Shown one piece after another: positions 42,078 to 51,063 of a DNA stretch of 64,000 nucleotides (position 1 is its first letter; each line of letters begins with the position of its first letter). Origin of the DNA: Flavobacterium xueshanense. GTDB lineage: Bacteria; Bacteroidota; Bacteroidia; Flavobacteriales; Flavobacteriaceae. The stretch is from positions 186,001-250,000 of the forward strand of contig NZ_FONQ01000001.1 in the NCBI RefSeq assembly GCF_900112975.1, read 5' to 3'. Under the pieces are notes generated by a model. It saw only the letters and a program-made list of their open reading frames with translations, was not told the origin of the DNA and did no database searches. The position numbers and the translations under genes were made by a program.

Positions 42078-44483
42078 ATGAAAAATCACTTCCTCTTTTG
42101 TTGTCTTTTACTATCTTTTATTGGCTACAGCCAAAAAAAAACATTACAAACCAAATTCATTTCAGAAAAAATTGAAGTTGATGGAAACTTAGATGAAACG
42201 ATTTGGCAATCTGCGGCAGTAGCTTCGGATTTTATTATGTTTGAACCTGACAATGGCAAAACAATTCCTGAAAATAAGAAAACTGAAATTCGGATATTAT
42301 ACGATAATGACGCTATCTATATCGGAGCGCTGATGCTCGATGACAATCCTGAAAAAATCTTAAGAGAAATTACGCAACGGGATAATTTTGGAACCTCTGA
42401 CGTTTTTGGTGTTTTTATCAATGGGTTCAATGACGGACAGCAAGATTTTCAGTTTTTTGTAAATGCTGCTGATGGTCAGGCCGATTGTATCACTACTGAT
42501 ACCAATGGCGAGGATTATTCGTGGGACGCAGTTTGGAAAAGCAAAGCTATCATTACGGATAAAGGCTGGGTGGTAGAAATGCGGATTCCGTATGCTGCAC
42601 TGCGTTTTTCTGGAGAAAACAAACAAACTTGGGGACTTAATTTTTTCAGAGAAATAAGACGAGACCGTCATAAATACACTTGGAATTTCATTGATTCTAA
42701 ACTAGGAACTTTCACCCAACAAACCGGAGTTTTGGAAGGAATTGAAAACATAAAACCACCTACCCGACTTTTTCTTTTACCATATTCTTCTTTTTATGTA
42801 AATGCTGACGCGAGACAAAAAACATACGGAACGCTTAAAGGCGGATTGGATTTAAAGTATGGAATAAATGACGCTTTTACTCTGGATATGATTTTAATTC
42901 CTGATTTTGGACAAACAAAATACGATGATCAAATCCTGAATTTAGGTCCATTTGAACAACAATTTAATGAAAACAGACCTTTTTTCACGGAAGGAACTGA
43001 TTTGTTCAGTAAAGGGAATTTAGTTTATTCAAGACGAATTGGGGGCGTTCCAACATACAAGTTAAATGAAAATGAATCATTTACAGAGACGCCAAATGTT
43101 AGTCTTATCAATGCATTTAAAATTTCGGGCAGAACTAAAGATGGATTAGGAGTAGGAATTTTAAACGCTGTCACGAAAAAAACACCCACGTCTATATACA
43201 ACGGTGAAAGCGGCGAAATCAGAAATGAAATAGAACCACTTGCTAATTACAATGTTTTGGTACTAGACCAGCGCTTTCGCAAAAATTCCTCCGTTGCATT
43301 TGTAAACACAAATGTTACCAGAAACGGGAGTTTTAGAGATGGAAATGTGACGGCATTAGTCTGGGATTTGAATACCAAGAAAAACACCTACAACCTTGCG
43401 GGTGATTTCAAATACAGTTACATCAATCGTGCAGAAGATAAAAAAGGAATTAATTCCCAATTGAATTTCTCCGAAACCAGTGGCAAATTCCGTTATGGTG
43501 TTGGAGCTGACATCACAACCAAAGATTTTGATAACAATGATTTAGGAATTAACTTTGAGACTAACTATTACAGTCTATATGGTAACACCAGTTACCGAAT
43601 CCTCAATCCAACGAAGTATTTTAACTCCTTCAATGCCAGAATAAACACTTATTCGCAATTTCAAAAAGAAACCGGTAAGTTACAGTCCGGCAATATCAAA
43701 TTTCAGATTAATTCGAATACTAAAAAAAATCATTATTTAGGAATAGGATTCGATGCTAATCCGGTAGAAACTTATGATTATTATGAACCGAGAACCACTG
43801 ACAGATACGTTATAAAACCTACGAAGATTGGGGGATTTATATACATTTCGACCAATTACAACAATAGTTTCGCTATTGATTTCAATCCATCTTACGCTGT
43901 TTTTGATGAAGCTGGAAGAAATTCCTATGGTTTTTCTGTCGGTCCAAGATATCGTTTTAATGATAGATTATCACTGAATTACAACTTTAACTTTTTTAGA
44001 CAAAACAATAATAAAGGCTACATTGACAGCATTAATGACGACCTCAATTCAGCTACGCCAAATACTATAATTTTTGCGAATAGAAATGTAATTACGTATT
44101 CCAATACGCTTTCCGGGAAGTATTCACTGAACAGTCAAATGACATTTAATATTGCTTTACGTCAATACTGGTCGTATGCCGAAAATAAAAACGCTTTATC
44201 ATTACTACAAAACGGAAGACTGGCTGATTTTGCCGGATACACAGACAACAAAAACTCGAGTTTTTATTCCTGGAATGCTGATTTGTCTTATTCTTGGTGG
44301 TTTGCGCCGGGAAGTCAAGTTTCTGTTTTATATCGAAATAATGCAGGTGGTTTTGACAGAAACATCAATAAAGAATTTACTGAGAATATCACCAATTTAC
44401 TGAATAACGATGCCTTGAGTCATGTTTTCTCGATAAGTGTGCGTTATTTTATAGACTACAATCAGGTTAAGAATAAATTCTAA
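42078..44483 (+). CDS. DUF5916 outer-membrane protein with CBM9-like domain, copy B
   Basis: Protein of 801 aa, with a signal peptide ending FIGYSQ. It is collinear with copy A over its whole length (VDGNLDETIWQSAAVASDFIMFEPDNGK, RPFFTEGTDLFSKG, SYSWWFAPGSQVSVLYRN, ISVRYFIDYN), clearly a tandem duplicate that has since diverged. It is separated from copy A by 134 bp with no evident terminator, so cotranscription is possible. Confidence 0.85.
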   Translation: MKNHFLFCCLLLSFIGYSQKKTLQTKFISEKIEVDGNLDETIWQSAAVASDFIMFEPDNGKTIPENKKTEIRILYDNDAIYIGALMLDDNPEKILREITQRDNFGTSDVFGVFINGFNDGQQDFQFFVNAADGQADCITTDTNGEDYSWDAVWKSKAIITDKGWVVEMRIPYAALRFSGENKQTWGLNFFREIRRDRHKYTWNFIDSKLGTFTQQTGVLEGIENIKPPTRLFLLPYSSFYVNADARQKTYGTLKGGLDLKYGINDAFTLDMILIPDFGQTKYDDQILNLGPFEQQFNENRPFFTEGTDLFSKGNLVYSRRIGGVPTYKLNENESFTETPNVSLINAFKISGRTKDGLGVGILNAVTKKTPTSIYNGESGEIRNEIEPLANYNVLVLDQRFRKNSSVAFVNTNVTRNGSFRDGNVTALVWDLNTKKNTYNLAGDFKYSYINRAEDKKGINSQLNFSETSGKFRYGVGADITTKDFDNNDLGINFETNYYSLYGNTSYRILNPTKYFNSFNARINTYSQFQKETGKLQSGNIKFQINSNTKKNHYLGIGFDANPVETYDYYEPRTTDRYVIKPTKIGGFIYISTNYNNSFAIDFNPSYAVFDEAGRNSYGFSVGPRYRFNDRLSLNYNFNFFRQNNNKGYIDSINDDLNSATPNTIIFANRNVITYSNTLSGKYSLNSQMTFNIALRQYWSYAENKNALSLLQNGRLADFAGYTDNKNSSFYSWNADLSYSWWFAPGSQVSVLYRNNAGGFDRNINKEFTENITNLLNNDALSHVFSISVRYFIDYNQVKNKF

Positions 44484-44599
44484 ATGCATTAACTATAAAA
44501 AAGACAACTATCCGCAACAAAATAATCATTTTTTGTGATGGATAACCACTGAATGTATAATAGTGATTTCCATTCAATCGAACATTTTTAGAAATACTT

Positions 44600-44607
44600 T
44601 ATCTTTG
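44600..44607 (+). promoter_or_regulatory. Promoter -7 element of gpmI (TATCTTTG)
   Basis: TATCTTTG matches TAnnTTTG, 16 bp before the gpmI ATG. No TTG at the -33 distance is visible. Confidence 0.5.
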
Positions 44608-44623
44608 TTTAAAATAAAGTATA

Positions 44624-46141
44624 ATGAACAAAAAAGTAATTCTTATGATTCTGGACGGTTGGGGGAAATCTCCTGACCCTAAGATATCAGCAATTGACAA
44701 TTCCAACGTCCCATTTATCAACAGTCTCTATAGAAATTATCCAAGTGCTCAACTTCGAACTGATGGTTTAAATGTTGGACTTCCTGACGGCCAAATGGGA
44801 AACAGCGAAGTAGGTCACATGAATCTTGGTGCCGGAAGAATTGTATATCAGGATTTAGCCAAAATTAATCTCGCTGTTGCACACGATACTTTAGCCAAGG
44901 AACAAGTTTTAGTTGATGCCTTTACGTATGCCCGAATAAACAATAAAAAAGTACACTTTTTAGGTCTGGTTTCAGATGGTGGTGTACACTCTCATACTTC
45001 TCATTTACGTGGCTTGATTGACGCGACACAACAACACGGATTACAAAACGTTTTCGTTCACGCATTTACTGACGGTCGTGACGTGGACCCAAAATCAGGC
45101 AAACATTACATTCAGGATTTACAGGATTATATCGCTAATACAACCGTAAAACTAGCTTCGGTTGTGGGACGTTATTATGCGATGGATCGTGACAGACGCT
45201 GGGAAAGAGTAAAACTCGCCTACGATTTATTGGTAAACGGAATTGGAACACATTCGAGAAATGCAGTAGCTAACATCGAAGAAAGTTATGAAGTAAATGT
45301 AACCGATGAGTTCATTCACCCAATGGTTATGGTCGATGAATATGACCAACCATTAGCCACAATTGAAGAAGATGACGTGGTTATTTTCTTTAATTTCAGA
45401 ACGGACAGAGGAAGAGAATTAACGGAAGTATTGACGCAAATGGATTGTCATGAACAAAACATGCACAAACTCAATTTGTACTATGTTACACTGACCAATT
45501 ATGACGAAACGTACAAAAACGTAAAAGTCGTTTATAACAAAGATAATATCACAGAAACGCTTGGTGAGGTTTTGGAGAAAGCTCACAAAAAACAAATTCG
45601 TATTGCCGAAACGGAGAAATATCCTCACGTAACTTTCTTCTTTTCCGGTGGAAGAGAACGACCTTTTATTGGCGAAAGCCGCATTTTGAAAAACTCTCCA
45701 AAGGTTGCCACTTATGATTTGCAGCCTGAAATGAGCGCGTTTGAATTGACAGCAGCTTTGATTCCTGAATTGGAGAAAGAAGAAGTGGATTTTGTTTGTC
45801 TTAATTTTGCCAACGGCGATATGGTAGGACATACCGGGATTATGAGTGCAGCGATAAAAGCATGTGAAGCCGTTGATAAATGCGTAGAGAGAGTAATAAC
45901 TACAGCATTAGCCCACAATTATACAACCATCGTAATTGCCGATCACGGAAACTGTGAGACGATGATTAATCCTGACGGAAGTCCAAATACCGCGCATACT
46001 ACAAATCCTGTCCCAATGATTTTAGTGGACAATGATTTAAGAACCATTCACGATGGAGTTCTTGGTGACATTGCTCCAACTATCTTGGAATTAATGGGAA
46101 TAGAAAAACCCGAAGCAATGACTTGTCATTCTTTACTATAA
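44624..46141 (+). CDS. gpmI: 2,3-bisphosphoglycerate-independent phosphoglycerate mutase
   Basis: Cytoplasmic Mn-dependent glycolytic enzyme interconverting 3- and 2-phosphoglycerate. Catalytic Ser is in MGNSEVGHMNLGAGR near residue 62; metal ligands are in LDGWG at the N-terminus and in NFANGDMVGHTG and ADHGNCE in the C-terminal phosphatase domain. The length of 505 aa is standard. It is monocistronic, with its own promoter box and terminator. Confidence 0.97.
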   Translation: MNKKVILMILDGWGKSPDPKISAIDNSNVPFINSLYRNYPSAQLRTDGLNVGLPDGQMGNSEVGHMNLGAGRIVYQDLAKINLAVAHDTLAKEQVLVDAFTYARINNKKVHFLGLVSDGGVHSHTSHLRGLIDATQQHGLQNVFVHAFTDGRDVDPKSGKHYIQDLQDYIANTTVKLASVVGRYYAMDRDRRWERVKLAYDLLVNGIGTHSRNAVANIEESYEVNVTDEFIHPMVMVDEYDQPLATIEEDDVVIFFNFRTDRGRELTEVLTQMDCHEQNMHKLNLYYVTLTNYDETYKNVKVVYNKDNITETLGEVLEKAHKKQIRIAETEKYPHVTFFFSGGRERPFIGESRILKNSPKVATYDLQPEMSAFELTAALIPELEKEEVDFVCLNFANGDMVGHTGIMSAAIKACEAVDKCVERVITTALAHNYTTIVIADHGNCETMINPDGSPNTAHTTNPVPMILVDNDLRTIHDGVLGDIAPTILELMGIEKPEAMTCHSLL

Positions 46142-46165
46142 CCTCTTTATATGTATTAAACAAAG

Positions 46166-46195
46166 AGCTACTCCCTGCACGAGTAGCTTTTTTTA
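46166..46195 (+). terminator. Terminator of gpmI
   Basis: AGCTACTC / GAGTAGCT 8-bp stem, loop CCTGCAC, followed by a T-run. Confidence 0.85.
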
Positions 46196-46218
46196 TAAAT
46201 AAAAGTTAAATACCATTA

Positions 46219-46245
46219 TTGTCAATAGTATTACTATTATATTTG
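46219..46245 (+). promoter_or_regulatory. Promoter of the LRR gene
   Basis: TATATTTG (46238-46245) with TTG at 46219-46221 (16-bp spacer). It predicts a transcript start near 46252 and a leader of about 117 nt. Confidence 0.55.
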
Positions 46246-46264
46246 CAATTAATATATAGGTTGT

Positions 46265-46328
46265 TGTAACAACAAGCTGGATTCGTGACACTAGCGATCG
46301 CGTGAATCTTAAATAATCGTTGTTAACA
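46265..46328 (+). promoter_or_regulatory. Potentially structured 5' leader of the LRR gene
   Basis: Nested complementarity: TGTAACAAC (46265-46273) with GTTGTTAACA (46319-46328), and inside it GGATTC (46279-46284) with GAATCT (46304-46309). The apical loop holds the palindrome GCGATCGC (46294-46301), locally GC-rich in AT-rich DNA. It lies wholly within the predicted untranslated leader. Function is unknown; it does not match any riboswitch class I recognise. Confidence 0.4.
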
Positions 46329-46368
46329 CTTCTTTAATAGTAACAAAAAACCGACTAAATACAATAAA

Positions 46369-47007
46369 ATGAAAATTATATACACCATCGCCGTTATTCT
46401 TATTGCCCATTTGAGCTTTGGGCAAATATCTGATTCAAATGATATCAAAAAAGAGTTTACAAATATTGAACTAGCATTAAAGGATCCGGATAAAGTATTT
46501 CGACTGAACTTGAGTGATCAAACATTAAAACTAGACGGTATTAATTGGTCAAAATTTATTAATCTTGAATACCTAAGTTTGAAAAACGATCACTTAAAGG
46601 AACTTCCAAAGGAGATAACCCTTTTATCAAAACTTAAAATATTAGAATTAAGTGGAAATGATTTTTCAGTATTACCAGAAGATTTTTGGAAGTTAAGAAG
46701 CTTAGAGGAACTGTTTTTAAATGATGAAAAGAATTTAAATTTAGAGGCAAACATCAAAATAATGAGCAAAATGCCTTCTTTACGAATATTGCATCTAGAA
46801 AATGACAATTTAAAAAGTGTACCAAATACTATTGGTAGTTTGAAAAATCTAGAATTTTTATATTTAAATAACAATCAATTTAATGAGATTCCAAAAGAAA
46901 TTAAACAATTAGAGCATTTACAGTTCTTGGATATGCGCGATAACAAAATCATAATTCTAAATCGTTCCGAAGAAAATTTGAATTTTGGATTTAGAATCAA
47001 ACTGTAA
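46369..47007 (+). CDS. Secreted leucine-rich-repeat protein
   Basis: Protein of 212 aa with a signal peptide ending LSFGQ. Six leucine-rich repeats of 22-24 residues follow (LEYLSLKNDHLKELPKEI, LKILELSGNDFSVLPEDF, LRILHLENDNLKSVPNTI, LEFLYLNNNQFNEIPKEI, LQFLDMRDNKI and a degenerate one). No T9SS tail or lipobox is seen, so it should be periplasmic or released. LRRs mediate protein contacts; the partner is unknown. Confidence 0.85.
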   Translation: MKIIYTIAVILIAHLSFGQISDSNDIKKEFTNIELALKDPDKVFRLNLSDQTLKLDGINWSKFINLEYLSLKNDHLKELPKEITLLSKLKILELSGNDFSVLPEDFWKLRSLEELFLNDEKNLNLEANIKIMSKMPSLRILHLENDNLKSVPNTIGSLKNLEFLYLNNNQFNEIPKEIKQLEHLQFLDMRDNKIIILNRSEENLNFGFRIKL

Positions 47008-47363
47008 AAAACAAAACAAGAAAAGTAAATTTTTTGGTAGTAGCAAAACTTTATCATTTGTCGTATCTAATTTGTTTTAAAATAAAACCTAATCACGTTC
47101 ATTTTAATTTTAATGTAGTTCTTCATCAGTCCCAAACTAAATTGGTACAAAAGCGGTAAGTTAAAAGAATCAATTTTATTCGGATTTTGCATTAGTATCT
47201 TTAACCGTTTTGTTCCTCATACGATGCTTTTTACAAGAAATTTATAATCTTCAATCCACTAATTTGAATTTTTATAGTATGCGACTCCTTAATTATATTT
47301 TATTTAACGAAAGGCTTTTTTAAACACCTCATTGCTGAAACATTTATACAAACATCATCAATT
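47008..47363. other. 356-bp intergenic region upstream of the TetR gene
   Basis: AT-rich, without a coding frame of note. TATCTTTA near 47200 is one base from the -7 consensus. No operator palindrome for the TetR protein stands out, and I see no repeat or remnant. Confidence 0.4.
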
Positions 47364-48035
47364 ATGAATACCATCCTAGCTAATTTAACGATACAAGTCA
47401 ACGAAAAAATATACGTTAAGAATCCAGAAACATCTCCTTTAGGCAAAAAAATCATTGAACAAGGAATTATTTTAATTGACGAAATTGGATTTGATAATTT
47501 CACATTCAAAAAATTGGGTGAAAAAATTGGTTCCAATGAAAGCTCCATCTATCGATATTTTGAAAATAAACATAAATTGTTAGTTTATTTATCCTCGTGG
47601 TATTGGAGTTGGATGGAATACAAACTTCTTTTTGCTACAACAAATATCACAGATCCAGTTGAAAAACTGAACAATGCAATAACCATCGTAACTGAAAAAG
47701 TTACAGATGACACCAATACGGCGCATATCAATGAAGCCATTTTAAATAATATTATTATTGCGGAATTCACGAAAACATTTCAGACCAAAGAGATAGATCA
47801 GGAAAATAAGGAGGGTTTTTTTTTGATATACAAGCGGGTAATCAATCGCATTGTGGCAATTGTAAACGAGGTCAATCCAAGTTATCCCTTCGCAAAATCA
47901 CTAGTTTCAACAATAGTTGAGGGTAGCTTACACCAACATTTCCTGAAGGAGCATTTAAAAACCATAACCGATTGTAATGAATCCATTACCACCACCCAGT
48001 TTTACCTGAATCTTATTAAAAATGTCTTACGATAA
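47364..48035 (+). CDS. TetR-family transcriptional regulator
   Basis: Protein of 223 aa. The helix-turn-helix covers about residues 28-75 (KIIEQGIILIDEIGFDNFTFKKLGEKIGSNESSIYRYFENKHKLL), the classical TetR_N pattern. The C-terminal ligand domain is divergent. It stands 17 bp before the ABC transporter gene in the same direction, so it probably controls the exporter operon and itself in response to an unknown ligand. Confidence 0.9.
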   Translation: MNTILANLTIQVNEKIYVKNPETSPLGKKIIEQGIILIDEIGFDNFTFKKLGEKIGSNESSIYRYFENKHKLLVYLSSWYWSWMEYKLLFATTNITDPVEKLNNAITIVTEKVTDDTNTAHINEAILNNIIIAEFTKTFQTKEIDQENKEGFFLIYKRVINRIVAIVNEVNPSYPFAKSLVSTIVEGSLHQHFLKEHLKTITDCNESITTTQFYLNLIKNVLR

Positions 48036-48052
48036 AACAAATCACAGCTATT

Positions 48053-49714
48053 ATGACTCCTTTAAATCGTTTTTATAAACTACTTGCATTAGATAGAAAA
48101 GATGTCTATCAAATATTTTTTTACGCCATTTTTGCAGGATTAATCAGCTTGTCTTTGCCGCTGGGAATTCAGGCAATAACCAATTTTATTCAATCTGGAA
48201 GAGTAAGCGCTTCCTGGATAGTTTTAATTATTTTAGTTATTTTTGGTGTGGCATTAGTTGGGATTTTATCTTTAATGCAACTAAGAATTACTGAAAATTT
48301 GCAACAAAAAATATTTGTCCGTTCTTCATTTGAATTTGCGGCCCGATTGCCAAAAATAAAAATGGATCAATTGTACAATTCGTATCCACCAGAATTAGCC
48401 AACCGCTTTTTTGACACGATGACCATTCAAAAAGGAACTTCTAAACTATTAACTGATTTTTCAGCGGCGTTGTTACAAATTGTTTTTGGAGTAATTTTAC
48501 TATCCTTGTACCACCCCTACTTTATTGTATTTGGTGTTTTACTGTTTTTCCTTTTGTATTTTATATTCAAATTCTCATTTAAATCAGGACTGGAAACCAG
48601 CTTAAAAGAATCAAAATTCAAATATAAAGTTGCGGGTTGGCTACAAGAATTAGCTCGAAATAATTACAGTTTTAAAAATGACCTTCACTACAATTTTGGC
48701 TTGCAAAAAAACAATGATATAGTAAGTGATTACTTAAATTATCGAGAAAAACATTTTAATGTAATCAAAAGGCAATTCAGCCAGTTAATTATTTTTAAAA
48801 TCATGATTACCGCGAGTTTATTATCTATTGGTGGTTTTTTGGTATTATCACAGCAAATGAACATAGGACAATTTGTAGCAGCAGAAATCATTATTTTATT
48901 GGTCATCAATTCAGTCGAAAAAATAATAATTGGACTGGAAACATTCTATGATGTCTTAACTTCTATCGAAAAAATAGGACAAGTAACTGATCTCGAATTA
49001 GATGAAGAAACAGCGTTCGACGGTGATACTTGTTACGCTAATATTTCATTGGAAATAGAAAATCTTACTTTTAAATTTCCCCATTCAAACAAAGAAATAT
49101 TGAGTAATCTGTCATTAAAAATTGAACAAGGAGAAAAGATAGCAATTGAGGGACCAAATGGTTCTGGAAAAACAACACTAATCCGAATATTATCTGGTTT
49201 ATTGCAACCTACATCCGGTACTTTTTACATAAATGACGATACCTTTAGAAAAATTAACTTGAAACAATATCGTTCACAAATTGGTGGTGTTATCCACGGT
49301 GAAACACCTTTCGAAGGAACACTATTAGAAAACATTACCTTTAATAGCAACGCCGTAAGCAATGAAAATCTAAAATGGGCTCTTGACGGCGTCCAACTTT
49401 CTAGCTTTGTTAAAACACTCTCAAAGGGTCTAGATACTCACATTTTTCCAGAAGGCAAACAATTAACCTCTTCTGACGCTGAAAAAGTACTTCTAGCCAG
49501 AAGTATCTTACACAAACCAAAAGTGCTTTTTTACGAAGACCCAACGGACATGATGGACATTAAAGTTGCTAATGAAATTATTGATTTCCTTACTTCCGAT
49601 AAAAACAACTGGACGATAATCGTTTCCTCAAAAAATCCATATTGGAAAACCAAATGCAATCGCATTATCACCATGCAAAATGGAGCTATTCAACTGGATT
49701 TAAAAAATAATTAG
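48053..49714 (+). CDS. ABC exporter (permease-ATPase half transporter) with degenerate ATPase motifs
   Basis: Protein of 553 aa: a membrane domain (about 1-310, with hydrophobic stretches near 25-45, 55-75, 135-175, 245-290) fused to an ABC domain (about 330-550). Walker A is intact (GPNGSGKTT, 367-375), but the Q-loop Gln is His415, the LSGGQ signature is LTSSD (471-475), Walker B ends in Glu495-Asp496 instead of Asp-Glu, and the H-loop His is Ser. No C39 peptidase domain. The fold is that of HlyB/PrtD-type exporters, but ATP hydrolysis should be weak or altered. HlyD and TolC genes follow directly. Confidence 0.88.
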   Translation: MTPLNRFYKLLALDRKDVYQIFFYAIFAGLISLSLPLGIQAITNFIQSGRVSASWIVLIILVIFGVALVGILSLMQLRITENLQQKIFVRSSFEFAARLPKIKMDQLYNSYPPELANRFFDTMTIQKGTSKLLTDFSAALLQIVFGVILLSLYHPYFIVFGVLLFFLLYFIFKFSFKSGLETSLKESKFKYKVAGWLQELARNNYSFKNDLHYNFGLQKNNDIVSDYLNYREKHFNVIKRQFSQLIIFKIMITASLLSIGGFLVLSQQMNIGQFVAAEIIILLVINSVEKIIIGLETFYDVLTSIEKIGQVTDLELDEETAFDGDTCYANISLEIENLTFKFPHSNKEILSNLSLKIEQGEKIAIEGPNGSGKTTLIRILSGLLQPTSGTFYINDDTFRKINLKQYRSQIGGVIHGETPFEGTLLENITFNSNAVSNENLKWALDGVQLSSFVKTLSKGLDTHIFPEGKQLTSSDAEKVLLARSILHKPKVLFYEDPTDMMDIKVANEIIDFLTSDKNNWTIIVSSKNPYWKTKCNRIITMQNGAIQLDLKNN

Positions 49715-49716
49715 TC

Positions 49717-51063
49717 ATGCTAAACATATCTGATAATAAAACAAAACTGCAGCCATTAGATCGTTTTGCTACTGTAAAAAACTTGACAAACAGGCCACAT
49801 TATAAAATTTTAAATAAAATTATCGCAGTTGTATCAATTATAGCTGTAACAGCACTGTTTCTGCCCTGGACACAAAACATTTCAGGATCCGGAAGCGTTA
49901 CTACATTAAAACCAGACCAAAGACCGCAATCTATTCAAAGTGTGATTTCTGGCCGCTTAGAAAAATGGTATGTTCAAGAAGGTGATTTTGTCAAGAAAGG
50001 CGATACAATTGTATTCATTTCAGAGATAAAAGAGGATTACATGGATCCAAATTTAGTTCAAAATACAAAAAATCAAATAGATGCCAAGAAACAATCGTTA
50101 CAATCATATAGCTCAAAAGTAACTACACTTTCGGGTCAAATAGAAGCTATTGAAAGAGAAAAGATTTTGAAACAGGAACAAGCACAAAATAAAATCAAGC
50201 AATCTCGCTTAAAAATTGAAAGTGACAGCATGGATTTGGTGGCCGTGAAAACCCAATTAAAAATAGCCAATACGCAATACAATCGCGCAGTGCAGCTGAA
50301 TAAAGAAGGGTTAAAACCACTGACTGATATTGAAGAAAAAAGGCTGAAATTACAAGAAGTGGAAGCTAAAATTATCACGCAGGAAAATAAATATTTAACC
50401 AGTAAAAACGAGCTTATAAATTCGAAAGTTGAAATAAACAGAATAAGCGCGGAATATGCTGAGAAAGTCTCTAAGGCCAATAGTGACAAATTTACAGCAC
50501 TCAGTAGTCAGTACGATACTGATGCACAGGTAAATAAACTCGAAAATCAATATGCCAATTACAGCATTCGAAACGGCATGTATTACATCAAAGCGTCGCA
50601 AAATGGCTATATTAATAGGGCGCTACAATCTGGTTTAGGAGAAACTATTAAAGAAGGAACAGCAATTGCAACCATAATGCCTTCGCAATATGACATAGCG
50701 GTTGAAACTTTTGTAAACCCAATAGATCTGCCACTGTTAAGCAAAGGCGAAAAAGTACGGGTTTGGTTTGATGGATGGCCCACCATTGTGTTCTCAGGAT
50801 GGCCAAACATGTCTTATGGAACCTTTGGCGGTGAAATTGTTGCAATTGAAAACTTTATCAGTGAAAATGGCAAATACCGAGTATTAATTGCTCCCGATAA
50901 AAACGAAGATAAATGGCCGAAACAATTAAGTATAGGAGCTGGAGCGCAAACTATTGCCTTGCTGCATAATGTACCGGTTTGGTTTGAAATTTGGAGAACA
51001 TTGAACGGATTTCCTCCTAATTATTACAAACCAACGACCAAAACCACAAAAGAAAAGAAATAA
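49717..51063 (+). CDS. HlyD-family periplasmic adaptor (membrane fusion protein)
   Basis: Protein of 448 aa with an N-terminal cytoplasmic tail, one transmembrane segment (about residues 32-52), a lipoyl/barrel-sandwich half-motif (SVISGRLEKWYVQEGDFVKKGDTIVF), a long coiled-coil hairpin (about 105-275), and the second half-motif (ASQNGYINRALQSGLGETIKEG). It bridges the ABC protein and the TolC-type channel. Only 2 bp separate it from the ABC gene, and its stop overlaps the next ATG. Confidence 0.93.
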   Translation: MLNISDNKTKLQPLDRFATVKNLTNRPHYKILNKIIAVVSIIAVTALFLPWTQNISGSGSVTTLKPDQRPQSIQSVISGRLEKWYVQEGDFVKKGDTIVFISEIKEDYMDPNLVQNTKNQIDAKKQSLQSYSSKVTTLSGQIEAIEREKILKQEQAQNKIKQSRLKIESDSMDLVAVKTQLKIANTQYNRAVQLNKEGLKPLTDIEEKRLKLQEVEAKIITQENKYLTSKNELINSKVEINRISAEYAEKVSKANSDKFTALSSQYDTDAQVNKLENQYANYSIRNGMYYIKASQNGYINRALQSGLGETIKEGTAIATIMPSQYDIAVETFVNPIDLPLLSKGEKVRVWFDGWPTIVFSGWPNMSYGTFGGEIVAIENFISENGKYRVLIAPDKNEDKWPKQLSIGAGAQTIALLHNVPVWFEIWRTLNGFPPNYYKPTTKTTKEKK

